Below, piece by piece: positions 13,101-27,036 of a stretch of DNA of 64,000 nt (position 1 is its first letter; each line of letters begins with the position of its first letter). The notes beneath the pieces were generated by a model. The model was given only the letters and a program-made list of their open reading frames with translations. It searched no databases and was not told where the DNA came from. The DNA comes from Urechis unicinctus (lineage: Eukaryota; Annelida; Polychaeta; Xenopneusta; Urechidae). The DNA lies in contig CM067358.1 in NCBI GenBank assembly GCA_034190875.2, positions 45,569,211-45,633,210 of the forward strand. The letters are read 5' to 3'. A program made the translations under genes and the position numbers.

Positions 13101-13539
13101 TGTTGAACAATTCACAAGGATGCGCAATAACGCTTAGGAAACCGGCGGTCAGAGTTAGGCGTCGCCTCAGCAAAATGCCTAGTTATGAATAAACTTTATC
13201 TTACTTTTGCAATAGAGTAACAATATCAACCGCTGAAAACGCCATTAGAAGTGAAAAAAAAGAGTGGATTTTACAAATAAAGACGACCAATCGTCTAGAA
13301 ACATTTGGCAGTGGCTCTGTATATCGCTGTTTGGTAGTGGTCATTACTAAATTTCAATGCGGCGATGCAGCTTTTGTTCTCGATGTAAGTAGCAGAACGG
13401 TCCAGTCACTGGTACGTTTAACCAATGTAAAATAATTCAGAAGCATGAAAATAGCTGCTCATGTAAGCTTTCTAATGCAGGAATGATCTTTACTTATGCT
13501 GCTTTCGATTGGACAACATTGCACATAAAATGTCTACAA

Positions 13540-14040
13540 TGCTACTTATGTCTAAGCATCCTTCTAAGTGGATTTACATATTGCAGCTACCTAATGTACT
13601 TTCATTCCGTTTCTACAATGCAACTTCAGCAACTCACGTCTAAGCCATCCTGGCTGGGGGGGACCTCCATTAGTGGATTTATCTATTGCTTTCCCAGTTT
13701 CAAACAATCAGAATGTACTATCCTAAGGCACACTTTCGTATTTCTGAAATACAAATTCACCCAAGCAACTGGCTAGCATCGTGTGTAACTTAGGGGGGGG
13801 GTATTAGCCATCCTGGCTGGGGGGAACATATCCATTAGTTATAGACAGTTGAACAGATCGGGGGTGTCTTTCGCTAGGGTTTGAATCTAGATTTCACAGC
13901 TATAAATTAAACAATCAGAATGGTATAACTGCTATGAAGCCTGAAGGCAAAACTAATGGCAAACTGTATTGATGTTCTTGTAGCTTAACGGATGCGTGAC
14001 CTGAAATGATCGGACACCCACAAGCGCTTGCCATAAAAAT
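13540..14040. repeat. Patchwork, locally duplicated part of A2
   Basis: Against A1 (about 1960-2560) this part is shuffled rather than simply diverged. The AGCCATCCTGGCTGGGGGG block occurs twice (about 13645 and 13803) but once in A1, and the AAACAATCAGAATG block occurs twice. Short A1 pieces are joined with intervening bases missing. It may reflect template switching or an assembly consensus error. Confidence 0.7.
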
Positions 14041-17000
14041 GACATATCGCTTCTTAACTCGTCATGGCGTTCAATAAAACCGCAATTCAAAACTAATCAG
14101 GGGTGTAAGCACCGCTTAACTTCCTTTAGTACAAAACTTCAGCGTCATGACAAACGAAGGTGAAAAGACAAAGATTTCAAACGCTGGTGAAAGTATACAT
14201 ACATAGAACGAAAGAGCTTTAACAATCGGCAGCGTAATGTTCGTCGTTCAAAGCAACTCCTTAACAACCAGACGCAAACACATTTAAAATATTGTTATCG
14301 TTGTAATGAAAACAGTATTTTTGGCTGTAACCCCGAATGCAAGTTAGGGAAAATTAGGAGGGCATTCTTGGACAGTTACCTAATGATGTCCAATATATAC
14401 CTTTACGTCGGCGGTGGTAACAAAATGAACATACAGATACATGAATGTGCCCTCTGTGTCATTTACGGAATCGCTCAGTGTAAGATTTGTTCTCCTTAAA
14501 CATATAATCTGTTGCTATTTCAAAATACTAACAGTCGTTTGTGTTTTTGTCACAACCAACTTATGATAACCCTTGCAATATTTTGTCTTTTTACTATCAA
14601 TATAGATATGCAAAAATGAGAACGGGCTGTGCCTAAAATCAGCAATCTTCTGTCATTTAGGAAAAGGAAACATTAATGACTGTAAATAGACAGAAATCAT
14701 TCCCGGTAAATTATCTTTGATGTATCAATCGATGTGAACCGCTATTTGGTTCTATTTATTGTTAATGCACTGTTGCTTGATGCATTTTTCTCCATCAAAC
14801 GGACCGCCACTAGGCGAGGAATTCTAAATTGTGCGGGTAATATTGGTTGACGAAAAGGCAACCAAGGCCCAGTTTGCACACTCTAGTCAAATATTCCTGT
14901 CCTCTGCGTCAGTTACATGCTGCTAGGCTGTAGGGCAATCACTTGGTTCGTTGTGTTTCCTGAGATTTCCAAAGCATAAACAGTTCTAGCATTAATCGTT
15001 TGAGGTAATTTCCTTGCACATGGCTCTGTCTGCATAGCTTTCTTTTGTCTAGCGTACTACCGTAAAGCGCGGGAGGCTCTAAGGGGTTGCGAGAAGACAT
15101 CGAAGGCCATACGCGGGTATAAGGCGCTAATTATAAATTGTGTCGAATAAGCACTTCATTGCCTGGTTATTCGTTTTCGGCAAAAGCAGAGATATTAGAA
15201 AACTGAACATTGCGAACTGAACATATAATGTACAATCCCTCGTTGTTAGATTGCGGTCGCGTTTGCGCATTTTATGCACTACTTGTGTGTGCAATTTACA
15301 AAGAAAACAGCCTTTATTTCGTGTATTTTTCTGCCCGCTCTGACGTTAAACAACGGACGCAGACTAAAACTACGTTGCTTTGATGTAAACAGACTAACCA
15401 AAAACCTGCTATATCTAAATAGTACCTCACATTGTACCGCCAGGTGTTGGGTATATTAACCAGGTCGATTAAGTTTGACAGTAGCATCGGCATAAGTATT
15501 TAGCTGCATCACGGACATCGCCACATACCTTCTATGGAGTACTGGCATACTACTGGTTTTACGGGCTTTGAATCTATCATTCGGGACATCATGAACTTAT
15601 CCAGCATTACTTCACAGAACGGCGGTTATTACTATTTAGCCTATAGTATGCCAACCAGATATTAATTGACAAGTACCTGAACAGCATCACGAATTGATTG
15701 TGCTCGGGATTTGCAGTACACCATTACAGTGGTAGCATCACTGTTATTAATGATATGTTGCGAGCCCATCAAAATAAGCGAATTCGTGTTTTATCAACAG
15801 TGCGAGCAAAGGACCATGGGATATTTGTTAGCAGTTATGATCAGCAAGTAGCTTCTTCTCTTAGGTATAGAAGCGTATATTGACTTTGAATGTTTCATCA
15901 CAATAATTGCATGCGTGAAACGGTCCAGTTAGTAACACATGGTGAGTAGATTAAGCCTATGTACATGCTGCACGTTACTAGAAATATATGCTCACGTCAC
16001 AATCATAGGAAAATGCAGTCATAAAGCTCAATCTATTTGCTTGATGTTTTGTTTATAAGGAGTAGTTGCGCAGAGGCTTTCTACATAATCTACATAAGGC
16101 AATCGATATTTTGGTTGATCATATTTGTTTGAAATGAGGTTTTACTCGTCCAGTCCACTATCTAACCGAAATTGTTTATCAGCGCTCATACAGACTATTC
16201 ACAAACACATTAAATTAACATTTGTTTAACTCTGCAGCAAACGCATAGCTCAGCATTCGTCATGTATTCATCGTCGCTTACTGGTCAGTCGATGTAATTT
16301 TATTATCTCGCTGCAACTGGACTATCGTCTAGGATATGAAGCAGTTTTGTTACCGACAAGGGGGTTTCAGACACCTCCACAACACTGTGCCATTGCACCT
16401 CTCTATCCGTTCGGCACAGTTCTGTTCCTCTCTATCTATTTGAAGAGATATATTGTGAAGGGAAAAATCAATAAGGTGACTTGTGATTGGAATTGTTGTA
16501 ATATGTGTGGGTTCCACTTCTATGCCATGTATATGTTGTTAAATCAGCGATTCTCTTGGCATTCTCTTCTATAAAATGAAGATTGCAGAGCAATGTAAGC
16601 ATTATTCGCACAATGACGCAATTTCAACGCGGAGGTCAAAATCGTCGAACCAGGGTGATGCAAGTGTCAGCCAGTGAGTTGATTGTATTCCTTGTTTACA
16701 ATCAAGAACAGATACCATTTTATTCACCATCTTTGTCAATCTGCGTCGATTTTGTATTCCTACTTGACACATGTAGCTAAGACACCAGTTAATGGTGCGG
16801 TGAAGTCATGTGCAATTCTAATACGAAAATAAACTACATTGCTGTCGTAGATGTGCACCAGCTGTACCAACACTGCTGCAATCGGAACCACACACACATA
16901 CCGATATTACAGATGTTTGAAGTATATTATCTGGCAGCTCATGAAATACATTCATTGTAACCCTATGGGTTGCTTGAGAGTCAAACTAGACATGACGCTC

Positions 17001-20000
17001 TTTGGGTGGGCCCCATACTTTGCCGAGTGTACTCACACCCATCGACAGCCTCTTGTTCTGTGGTGAGTGATTGCTTAAGGTTCTATTTTTTAAATGCTTC
17101 GCAATGTTTTATGGCTTCACACACAAACTGTACTCTCCTGATTTATAGCCGATACATATATCTATGTCAGACTTCATACAATGAGGAGAATTTGACGTTT
17201 ATTACTTTTGGTCGCAAAAGGTGCCGTTTTATTTTCGCACTCAGTTACATTGGACTTCAAATAATTCACGTAGCATTAGTGATTTGTGCATGCCGCGGTA
17301 GAGGGCCATAGCAATTGATAACACGTTCACTGTCCATAATAAACTGAGCAATGATATGGTCATCATAAACATCTCATAATTGTTGCTGTTATGTACAAGT
17401 AGTGCAACGCATGAATGAATGGGCTTTTCACTTTTAAGCATTTGTTGTCTTTCATGCAAGCAAAGGTAATCTCTACATTAAAATCAAGGTTTTCATGCGC
17501 AGCATATTCATGCTTTTATTCTCTGTGTAGTATCGTCATTACAGGTAAGCAGTAAGCGGTAACGTACGTACTCTGAAAGAACTTGTCTCGTAGTAGTTTC
17601 GCTGATACATGATGCGAATTCGCCCCAAAGTCGGTATAGGAAGGTGATGCTAGCAAAGTGTCATTTATCCAACAGATATTTGCATTCGAGGGGAGTTTTA
17701 CAACCCGAGGATAACCTCCAACTATTGGATTGCTAGGCGTAATAAGTTTTGCGTAACTTGTGTAAGCATTAAGCGCAAATGTGATACGTTGGTTGTGTCA
17801 CTATTAGAGTGTAGGTTGACCCATATCGTTGATGGCATAATTGGTGCAAGGGATTTGAAGTTATCTGTAATGGACATATTTTCATCATCCCAAAACAGGC
17901 AATTAGTTGTGACCGTTAATATTGTACAAAGTATAAACATATTCTTTGGATGCTATGAGACGTGAGCCGTGATTTACATTTTAATTCAAGTCAATATTGC
18001 ATGGTTCAAGGGAAACCCCTAATGCGAGGCATTGCAATCGAATTGCATCACAATAGTGATTGGTTCTTCCATCCCTACTCGGATATCTCCAGGTCTTCTG
18101 TGCGTAATGTGTGTAATATGATTGACTTCGGGCTATTCTCTTTCAGCAGCCATATAGCTATCCGAGCGCGAGTCACTTGATAAACAGCACCGGGGATCAA
18201 TGATAATAGGAATGAGGGTAGGGAGAGCAGACAGCGAGGTACGTGGCCAGATATAGAGGCACGTATGTCAGGGGCTCTGAGTAATTAACATAGTGCAGTC
18301 TTCGAGTTGCTCGGATTTGGTGAATCAAAGTAAAGTTGACAAAAATTCAGATGCGCATATTTCTCACTATATGTAAACATGCATGTTGGTTGTTTGGTGA
18401 AGTCAACAGAGATCATATATAACTGCAAGCCCTATGATATCAACATTACTTATAGGGTGGTATCGAACAGAAAACGATATCCTTTGCTCGATAAAAAAAA
18501 CAATTATCAGTTCATATAAAGCCCCAATATATATGAATGTGTTTCACGCCCAGTCGTGTTCAATATAGCAGCCGCGTAGCACCCTTAACAACCAAGGCGG
18601 TATGTGTAGCTTCATACCATCTTCAAAAGATGACGATTGATGAGACATATTATATGCTTAGTGTTAATTGCTATTCATAACGATGGGGTGCTAATAGTGC
18701 CTTTCAAGGTTTATTACCTTGCCAATCGACAGCATATTTGCGTAAGACCATTATGATATTAGTGCCTCTCAAGAAAACTAAAATCAGAAGCATATTGTGG
18801 ATCCGCAACGTCAAAGCTAAGCTTAGTTCTTATGTGTATATAAATGCTGTGGCAGTCTACACAATTCCTCACATTAATATGTCAGCCAATGGAATATGAT
18901 TTATCGTTTAGGGTGATAGTTCAACGACTGGAAATGCTTGATAACTGATAAAGTCCATCACGTCCATCACAAGCGATGTCTTTGCTGGTTGGTATTTACT
19001 CTCTATAAATCTATAAACTCTCTATAAAAGCTATAGACATATGTATTCCATAACGGAATCAAATTGCCAATCATAACACTGAGACTTGTAGCAATAATGT
19101 TACAGGTCTGATGTTTTGACGACTGCTCCGCAAAATATATACATATGGTAGGGTTATCACATATAGTAAAGCGACAAGGCCGCGATCAACATCAACAAAA
19201 ACAAACAAAAAAGTTTTCACCTATTTCTTGCGAATAATGAGCGAAAAAATTGAACGTCACCATATGACGTCCTAATTAATCGCAGAGTGGAGCATTACCG
19301 TGAACGCTGAGCATTCATAAGGCAGTGACCATCAGCGGTATGCTGAATAAACGTATTGCACTGTAAGCTACAGAGGCACAAACACGATTCATTCAAGTAT
19401 AGTAAGGATTCTACGAAAAACATTCGATTATTAATAGTGCTCGAAGCCTAAATTCCTGACCAAAGGAATGTTTTTCTTTTCCATCAGTATAATGCTCTTT
19501 TCGAATGATAGAACAACTAATCACAAGCTACTGTTCCCGTACATAGTGCTGCTCTGACAATGCCAGAAGAACATATTTCAAATATATTTTCGGGGGTATG
19601 CTCTTTTCATTACCAAATAAAATTGAATAACCGCAAAAAAATAACAGTGCCTGGATAATCAGGCTTTCATAAAAAAATTACTGCAGCTGAATGGAAAAAA
19701 GAAAGCATATGTGGCCGTGTTCTGTAAAACAACGTTTGCACGTTATATACAGCACACAAACCTTTATAGAAATTTGTACGGCAAAGAAAACATATATAGA
19801 AGTAAATATCTTAATGGTCACTGTGGAACATAAGACATTTAATAGACCAAATGTCATGCGTACATATATACCATCCCAAGTCTCTGTACAAACTTAAAAG
19901 TACCCAATGAATGTACCTCCTCGTTAATGGTGCTTTAAGATGTAATGCCACCAAAGTCTACAAGACGCTAGGCACGCAGTCAGGTGCAGGGCGAGAAACA

Positions 20001-22921
20001 AATGGCTGTCATAAATGATTTCGCAGAATAAACCAAAAGAATTGCCAAGAGTAATGTGTTGCTTTGAAACGTAGCGTATGAGTAATCCCTGCTCTCAACT
20101 GAAGCATACCTGATGAGGAATCAAATTTGTTAATTAAATGCAATATATGAGCTGGGATATATAAATTGTCGCCTTTAAATGAAAACACCCATTTAATCCT
20201 TGGCCATTATCACTAAACCATCAATTTGACAACGTTTGGCAAATGGAAAGTATACACTGCATTTAATATGTGACAATCTACATATTAAAATGCATGGATA
20301 TTTTGATGCATGACACAGCACAGTGAACCAAAAAACCCCTACGTCATTTACCAAACGGATGCATCATAACATGCAGTGAGAGGTGGAAGCCGTGGCACCG
20401 AAAATGGATACAATACCCGCGAGAAGCGACATGAAAAGGTTAACGAGATTGCAAAGGGATAATCCAGTTGCTGTCGTAGTATAATCAAGTTTTCCAGGCA
20501 GTTGGCCACTTTAACAGGCTTTGAGCGTGAATGTGTCTTTGCAGACGAATGAGCAGATAGAAAATTCATGATCCGCCAATGATTTATTATCCAGCGTCGA
20601 GGTCAGTTATCGATGATGTCCCATCACATTTCCAGTCTGTGTATAAATTTGCATGTTGCCGTTGATGACCCTTCATCCGACGGATATCGTCGTTTGCTGC
20701 AAGCAAAGGAATTATCAAGGTATTGTGCACACTAAATAGAGGGTGTCAGCATTTCCCTGTAGATTAATCGTGATTTGCCTTGCACAGGGAGCGCAAAGAA
20801 AATCGACAGCTCAAAAGCCTCATTCAATTTAGGTGATTTCGCCAGTTCTAGCTCTTATGGTGTAAGATAAACGTGAACATCACAAACCAAATATCCATTC
20901 AAGTGCAATGATAATACTCTTCGATAGCTTTGTAAGTGGATGGAATTAAAAGCTTCATCTCCGAGTTTTACCCAATCACCACACCGTATAGAGATCAGCC
21001 TGCCAACAGCATTAATGCCTCACCAAGATAATGCATGTTTGAGTCTGATGTAAGGGATTGCAAATTGTGTGATCTACCTTAGGATGCTTTTGTAGAAATC
21101 ATCGATGCCTATTTAACTCTGGGATTTCTTGCCAAATGAATATAGCAATCGATGTAACCCACTAGACTGGTATTGGTGCATAGTTAGGAAATATTACTAT
21201 TCATGTGAATATCCCGGTTTGCCATTTTACATTGATGGGCATTACATCTTCAAGTTATATTCAGCAATGTGATTAACACTAGCGCAAACTTCACAATGTT
21301 TATTTTCAAGACGACACGAACCCTTTACATATTTCGCTCGTTTCTCCTCTGTGATGTATTTACTTGTGATGTATTTACTTGTAAGATACTTGGTTATGGA
21401 TGTGTAGGGAAAACAGACGTAGTGGACTGCATCTATATTCACCCTAGCCCCGTGCTTAGAGTACAAACAATCTCGTGTCAGGTTAGATCCATCATCCCAA
21501 ATACGATTAAGGCGGCCTTGGGCTTGTGTAAAATGACAAATCCTAGACGTGTGTACTCTTCACGCAAACGAATAACCGGCAACAACTTAACACGAGGGCG
21601 CTTGTCTGTGGCGTCGCTCAATATATGACATGCATGAATCATGTTACGCTTTTTTCCTATACTCTAGTTAACCATTCCGTGCATTGAACAATTTAGAAAT
21701 TCTAAATTTTGAATGACTTGTACCGATCTATTACACATTGTCAAAACATAAAAGCGATATTCAGTACTATCTCTTTTGGATGACAGTTATCGGCGCATTA
21801 AGGAAGAATACGAAAACGTCGCAGAACATTTCAGATCGTATGTGTGGAATATGACAGGCATACTAGCGGCTGAAGGGTCCGTTTGAATGTCTTTGTCTTC
21901 ATGGACATTGAGGACCCACCGCTCTTACATACTTTCAGTATTCTATCAGAATGTATTCGATTCGTGGATACTCTTCTTGCGTAATATCATGAGACAATCT
22001 GAATGTGCTTTAAGAATTTAATTAGGAAAGCTGACGATTGGTTCATTGGGTTCTGTTATCTTGTGAAAAACGTCCTGTTAACTCAGCACCAATAAGCCAT
22101 GGGTAAAAGATGCGTGAGCTACCTTGCAACACGGCTGTTAACCATTAACTTTTGCAGGGGATATCGCACGCAGGCCATTGTGGGCACGCTTACTTATTTT
22201 ACTGGCTTTGTATATTTCGTGCTGTAAGCCTGTAAAACTTTTACCCCTGCAGACCGTTTCACCTCTGCTCACAGAGAAAAGCCCATGGTGGTAAAATATT
22301 TACAGGTGGCGTTGATAGCCTTTTAAGTGTCTTTTAAGTCATTTTAAACCAACATTAGATTACTGATCACTTTGGCCTATTCGGACGAGTAATATTCTTT
22401 AGGTCACGTGGCAAGCAATCATATCCCCAAGAGCGACCTCAGAGCAGTTATCTGGTCTTTCAATATCGTTTATGAATTCTCAAATAGAAGAGCGTTTGCG
22501 AAATTTTTGTAGTGTTATTAATAACCCTCATTCAGTTTTTATATTATGGGCTGTGTATCAATCTATTGAATGCAGAAATCCTTGACTCGGAATTATTCCG
22601 GCATCAGCAATGACAGAAAATAGGAATTGAGCACCGCCCACAATGACATAAACAGATTGGAAATTGACGTATGAATTACAGGAATCGCCTTGTGGTTGTT
22701 GTATTATGCAAAATGAACCCGTTTCTTGCAAATATTTTGGAAAACAGGGTAGATTCTAATATGGAAGGGTAAATTTTTATGGCAGTTATATTCCACAGTA
22801 GTAACTCTCCGCTGCAGGTGCAGGTTACACAAAGATGAAACGCACTATCGGACTTGTAGACACCGCAGTTTGCATTGTGCCAATGACTGGTACTGATGGA
22901 AGACTAACTTTACACCATTTG

Positions 22922-23104
22922 TCATTGCGTCAATGATATTACGTTTATGTATTCGCAATTATAATGCCGGATGTGGCTCTTTAGGTAACCCTTTGTAGTA
23001 TTACGCACATAAGCCACTACTATACCAGGTCTAACTGATGCGACTGGCAGTTTCAATGCTGCAAGATGTAAATAAATATTATCAAGCTCCACCGCCCCTG
23101 GCAT
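22922..23104 (-). CDS. Exon-like frame, family unassigned
   Basis: A 60-codon minus-strand frame reads ...GAVELDNIYLHLAALKLPVA, SVRPGIVVAYVRNTTKGYLK and on to a stop. The pattern of a short hydrophobic helix and a beta-like VVAYVRN stretch is protein-like and could fit a GAIN-B strand, but that rests on shape alone. No clear splice sites were found and there is no second copy to test conservation. It could be chance. Confidence 0.15.
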   Translation of the reverse strand: MPGAVELDNIYLHLAALKLPVASVRPGIVVAYVRNTTKGYLKSHIRHYNCEYINVISLTQ

Positions 23105-23780
23105 GCCTTCATTATTTCATGTGGTACCCTTTACCAGACAATCATACTTTATAGGTGGATAAACTTCCCAAGGCTTTTGAGACATCCTCGGTTAATGCCC
23201 GACAATTTCCTGATCTATTATACAATCAATATGGTGCCAGGTTGAAGTATTGAATAATTTAACAAACTGAAGTATTTATCAACAACCTACATCGTTGTAT
23301 TGAGAAATATATAAATCAGAACTTATGTCATCAAACAAACGTTGGCTGCGCTTAGCGTAGTGCAGTTTGCTGTGTTGACTTGTCCTCTTTGTATGGTCGA
23401 TTACATTCTAGTATTTACACCAAATTCCTTCAACAAATGGGTTCTCAATGCATAAACCTGTCACTAACATATTATTAGACATCCGTGTATAAGAGGTTGC
23501 CTTTTTTTGCTCTTATTAAATCTGCACTTGCTTGTCTGACAACACGTGTTGGTTACAGGTACCGCGCGCGCGTTCTGTGCTATGTCTGGCTCAAAGAATC
23601 GATGTTATGTTAAAAGCGGATATTCGTCTCTAATTATCACCTACAATAAAATAAATAGTATTCACATGAGAGGTACTGCATAGCACACACAACAATTTGA
23701 TGCGACTAAGGATAGGGCTTTGTATCATATGGTGGGTTAACATGACGCATCATAACTGTATTGTCGGTCTAAAATGTGTC

Positions 23781-23966
23781 AAGGCCCACCCGGCGCATGC
23801 ATGGCAAGTTATTTCGTGGATTGATGAAACTTGCACCAATCTATTTTAGATCATTGCTATATTTTATACTATTGCAGCCGATGGAACACAAATGAAACAT
23901 GGGGCAAGAGAGAATCTGGATGGAACCTCAATTGCTACAGATGCTTTGGCTCGTGAGGAACCATAA
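23781..23966 (+). pseudogene. R7 copy a: decayed exon-like frame (SWIDET family)
   Basis: This frame reads KAHPAHAWQVISWIDETCTN and LF, then an in-frame TAG at 23847-23849, and resumes IIAIFYTIAADGTQMKHG... to a TAA at 23964-23966. It aligns codon for codon with copy b at 26887-27036. Within the best-matched core several differences are silent third- or first-position changes (GTT/GTC, CTA/TTA, TTT/TTC), which suggests the ancestor was translated in this frame. The protein family is not recognised. The stop and the diverged 3' part point to a pseudogene. Confidence 0.4.
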
Positions 23967-26883
23967 TGATATCTAATGCCAATTCAAATTGTGGTCATAG
24001 TGCTTACTCACACGCCGTTGCCAATTTGTTATCAACTATGACAAACATATGCATCCTAAATAGACTGTGTATGGAATTTGCAGGCAATGTATTCTTGGAA
24101 GCGTCAGTGTCAATATTATGTTGTTGCCAACCAACCGGAGTAATCAATTAGGTGTTATTGGCATCAATAAAAGCATATTACAGTGATGTTGCTTACAAGC
24201 AATTATAATCGGCAAGAAATTTCATTTCTTTTGCATTTATCTGTGCATTGCTTTTACGTGATTAGAATCGATACGTCACGATGATAATCGCATGCATGAA
24301 ACAGTCAAGAAAATACATAAACAGTAGAATTAGCCCTGGTGCTTGCTGGGCGTAACTAGCAGCTTATACTCAGGTGACACTCAAAGCAAAGAGCCGCCCT
24401 AACACCCGTTTTTTCATACAAATGTCGTGTAAAAGAGCAATGTGTAGCTCGCAATACTGACGGTTGGGTTCAGCTGAAACATCCTGCTCCATGACGATTA
24501 GTGGGTCGTAGAGATCTGTTACCCTTTATATTGCGATAGTACAATTGCAGATCTTACAGCAGTATAATCAATAACTTACCTAATAAAAGCAGTATCATAA
24601 TTATAATCATTAATCATAATTTACTAATGTTGGACGTTTCTGCATTAGTATTAGTCTAACGAAAATCATGCTGTCAATTCCTGTGTTTGTAATAAAGCAT
24701 GGGAGCCATTACAGGCGCATTAATAGTCTGACAAGCAAATACGGCATGGCATATGAAGTGTCTCATCAATAGCCACTATATGAGTGGTAATACGATAATA
24801 TTGATATAACTTTATTGGCTTGACTGTAAATATTTGTACTTGATTGCCTTAACTCTTTCGATGAGAGGGTAATATTCTCAACGTTTCTTACTTTGAACTG
24901 TGGTTAGTTCCCATCATATACGAATTCATTGGATAGGCTCTAGGTATATTTTTATCACAGCATATAATAGTTAAATTATTTTAAGATTGAGAAGAGGCAC
25001 TTTTTCTTTTTGCGCAATGAATATTAAGAGCTATATTACACTATTTCGATATGCCTTTCCATCTTATTATCCGCGTACTGTCCTTGATTGAACCAATCCT
25101 ATCAATAGTTGATAGGTCATCACACACAAGTCCAAAGCCTTGGTCTTGTATCTCGCTACCTGCTCTATCTGACCTCTACCCCTTTCTCATCTAACCCTTT
25201 CTCATCTGACGCATGACTCACGCCCAAGTAGCTGTTATTGGTTGGATAGCGACGTCTAATGCTCCCTAAAAGATCATTTGTACTTCGTAAGTATGTGTAC
25301 GTTATTGTCAGTACAGTTATTTGATATCTGTACCCCAGAGGTTAAAGTGTTTGGTTCAATATAATGCAATCTGCGTGATATTAGGATCATTTGACCTGTT
25401 CGTATGTTCGTATGTTGTATTACACAGTGCTGTTGACTTGAATATATTGAACTTCAATCGTACAAATGCAATTGTACACTGGCCTATCTGGCTTATTCTA
25501 TAAGAATGCTAAATGGAGTTGTCTCCATGAATATCAACCAGAGGTGGCACTCGATATCCATTAAAAACTCAATACAATTTAACATCAATATGTTATAGCC
25601 AAATGCCTTCAAAATCTTCATCATCGTGGCTGTATTTTTAATGGCAGTCTGCTATGGCTCACTGTTTGTGATAAAGAAGTCGCATAAGAGGTAGCTACCA
25701 TTAAACCCATATGCAACCAACAACCACATGTGCAAATGAAGTCAGTCTAAAACGGTTCAGCTGTAAGATTGTGAATGAATGAAGATCTATATAAACCACA
25801 ATTTGGCCTGAACAATATCCTTATATTAGCATCCATCGCCATCGAGAAGTCTTGTAACCGTTGTCTAGTTGTCCATGGCTAGCGCAAATTAGTCGCTGTG
25901 GCAGAAGCATCAAGGAATTTGACAACCGACATGCTATATTCACCAGTTGCATTCACGTCGTTTAACGTGCTTTTACGAAAACGGTACAGATGTATAAACA
26001 CGGATTGACATCTACCATACAGACAGCTGACGCTTTGATATATAGTTTTGTTCAATTTAACTTTGCGGAAAAGAGAATGTATTTACGCATTCAAGTCAGT
26101 ATAAGCAAATGCATAGGTCATAACAGTGGAATTTTTGTTCTTTTGAAGCATCGTCATATGATAAAAGGCAAATTGGTTTTGACGTATATATGTAGTAGAG
26201 CAGTACAACTGTTGTATTTTCGATACAATGGAACTTTACCGTTGTCTTCTCATGATGGGTTTACTTATCGCCTTATCACTGCACTATAACATATCACTGC
26301 AAAGAGTGAGCTATAGTCCCCAAAGATTGTAGATTATTACCAAAATCAATGCGCTCAAAATAAATGTCTGCTTCTTTTCATTATTATCACATCGCCAGCT
26401 TGTTTTGGGTTCAAAGAATCATAAATTACGATTTATTTCATATCATTTCCCTATACCGCCATAGCATGCAGAATGCATCGTTGCATCTTGTCATATCTGA
26501 GGCGATGAAGCTTTGAAAAAAATCGCTTCTCTATAGGTGACGCTATCTGGTGACACGCAGGAAATAGATGTCCAAAAAGCGGAGCCTTACCCACGGCTCA
26601 TGTCCAGGTCCTAAAAGGCATAACTAATGATAATACAGTAATTTCCTAGCAGAGATTTATGTTTTCAATTTTTGACTGTCTTAGAGTCGTCACGCAGTAA
26701 TACTGCGGAAATATACGAGATGGCCTGTCATCTAAAATTGCAATAATATCCAAAGCATTCGGCACGTGATCCGTCGGAGCCTCTCGTCAATATGACACTT
26801 TAATTTTAACCGAGGATATTTATTGTACGTATTGTACGTATGTATGCATATAACGTTTTGCGATTGTCATCCTCAAAAGTACC

Positions 26884-27036
26884 AAGGCTTGTCAGGGGCA
26901 TCCATCGCAAGTCGCTTCGTGGATTGATGAAACTGGTACCAATTTATTTCCCCTCATTGCTATATTCCATACTATTGGAACAGACTTAACACATTATAAG
27001 ATGGAGCAAGTGAGATACTCGATGGAGTTGCAATAG
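26884..27036 (+). CDS. R7 copy b: exon-like frame (SWIDET family), open
   Basis: The frame is open from upstream of 26884 to a TAG at 27034-27036 and reads ACQGHPSQVASWIDETGTNL, FPLIAIFHTIGTDLTHYKME, QVRYSMELQ. It is the intact counterpart of the frame at 23781-23966, sharing QV-SWIDET-TNLF and IAIF-TI. It has one hydrophobic stretch (FPLIAIFHTIG). No start codon or splice sites are assigned, so it may be an internal exon. Function is unknown. The alternative frame KSLRGLMKL... is also similar between copies but ends early in both. Confidence 0.35.
   Translation, partial: KACQGHPSQVASWIDETGTNLFPLIAIFHTIGTDLTHYKMEQVRYSMELQ

Larger units (their letters stand above)
1596..13182. repeat. Tandem duplication, unit copy 1 (blocks A1 + B1)
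   Basis: Copy 1 of a head-to-tail duplication. Block A1 (1596-11122) matches 13183-21394 and block B1 (11235-13182) matches 27383-29371, all in direct orientation with a few differences per 100 bases. A 112-bp spacer (11123-11234) separates the blocks. The copy begins at TTATGAATAAACTTTATC and ends at CAAAATGCCTAG; the next base is the first base of copy 2. Open frames in this copy (for example 6354-6785 and 11622-11996, plus strand) are interrupted or shortened in copy 2, so none is annotated as a gene. Confidence 0.95.
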
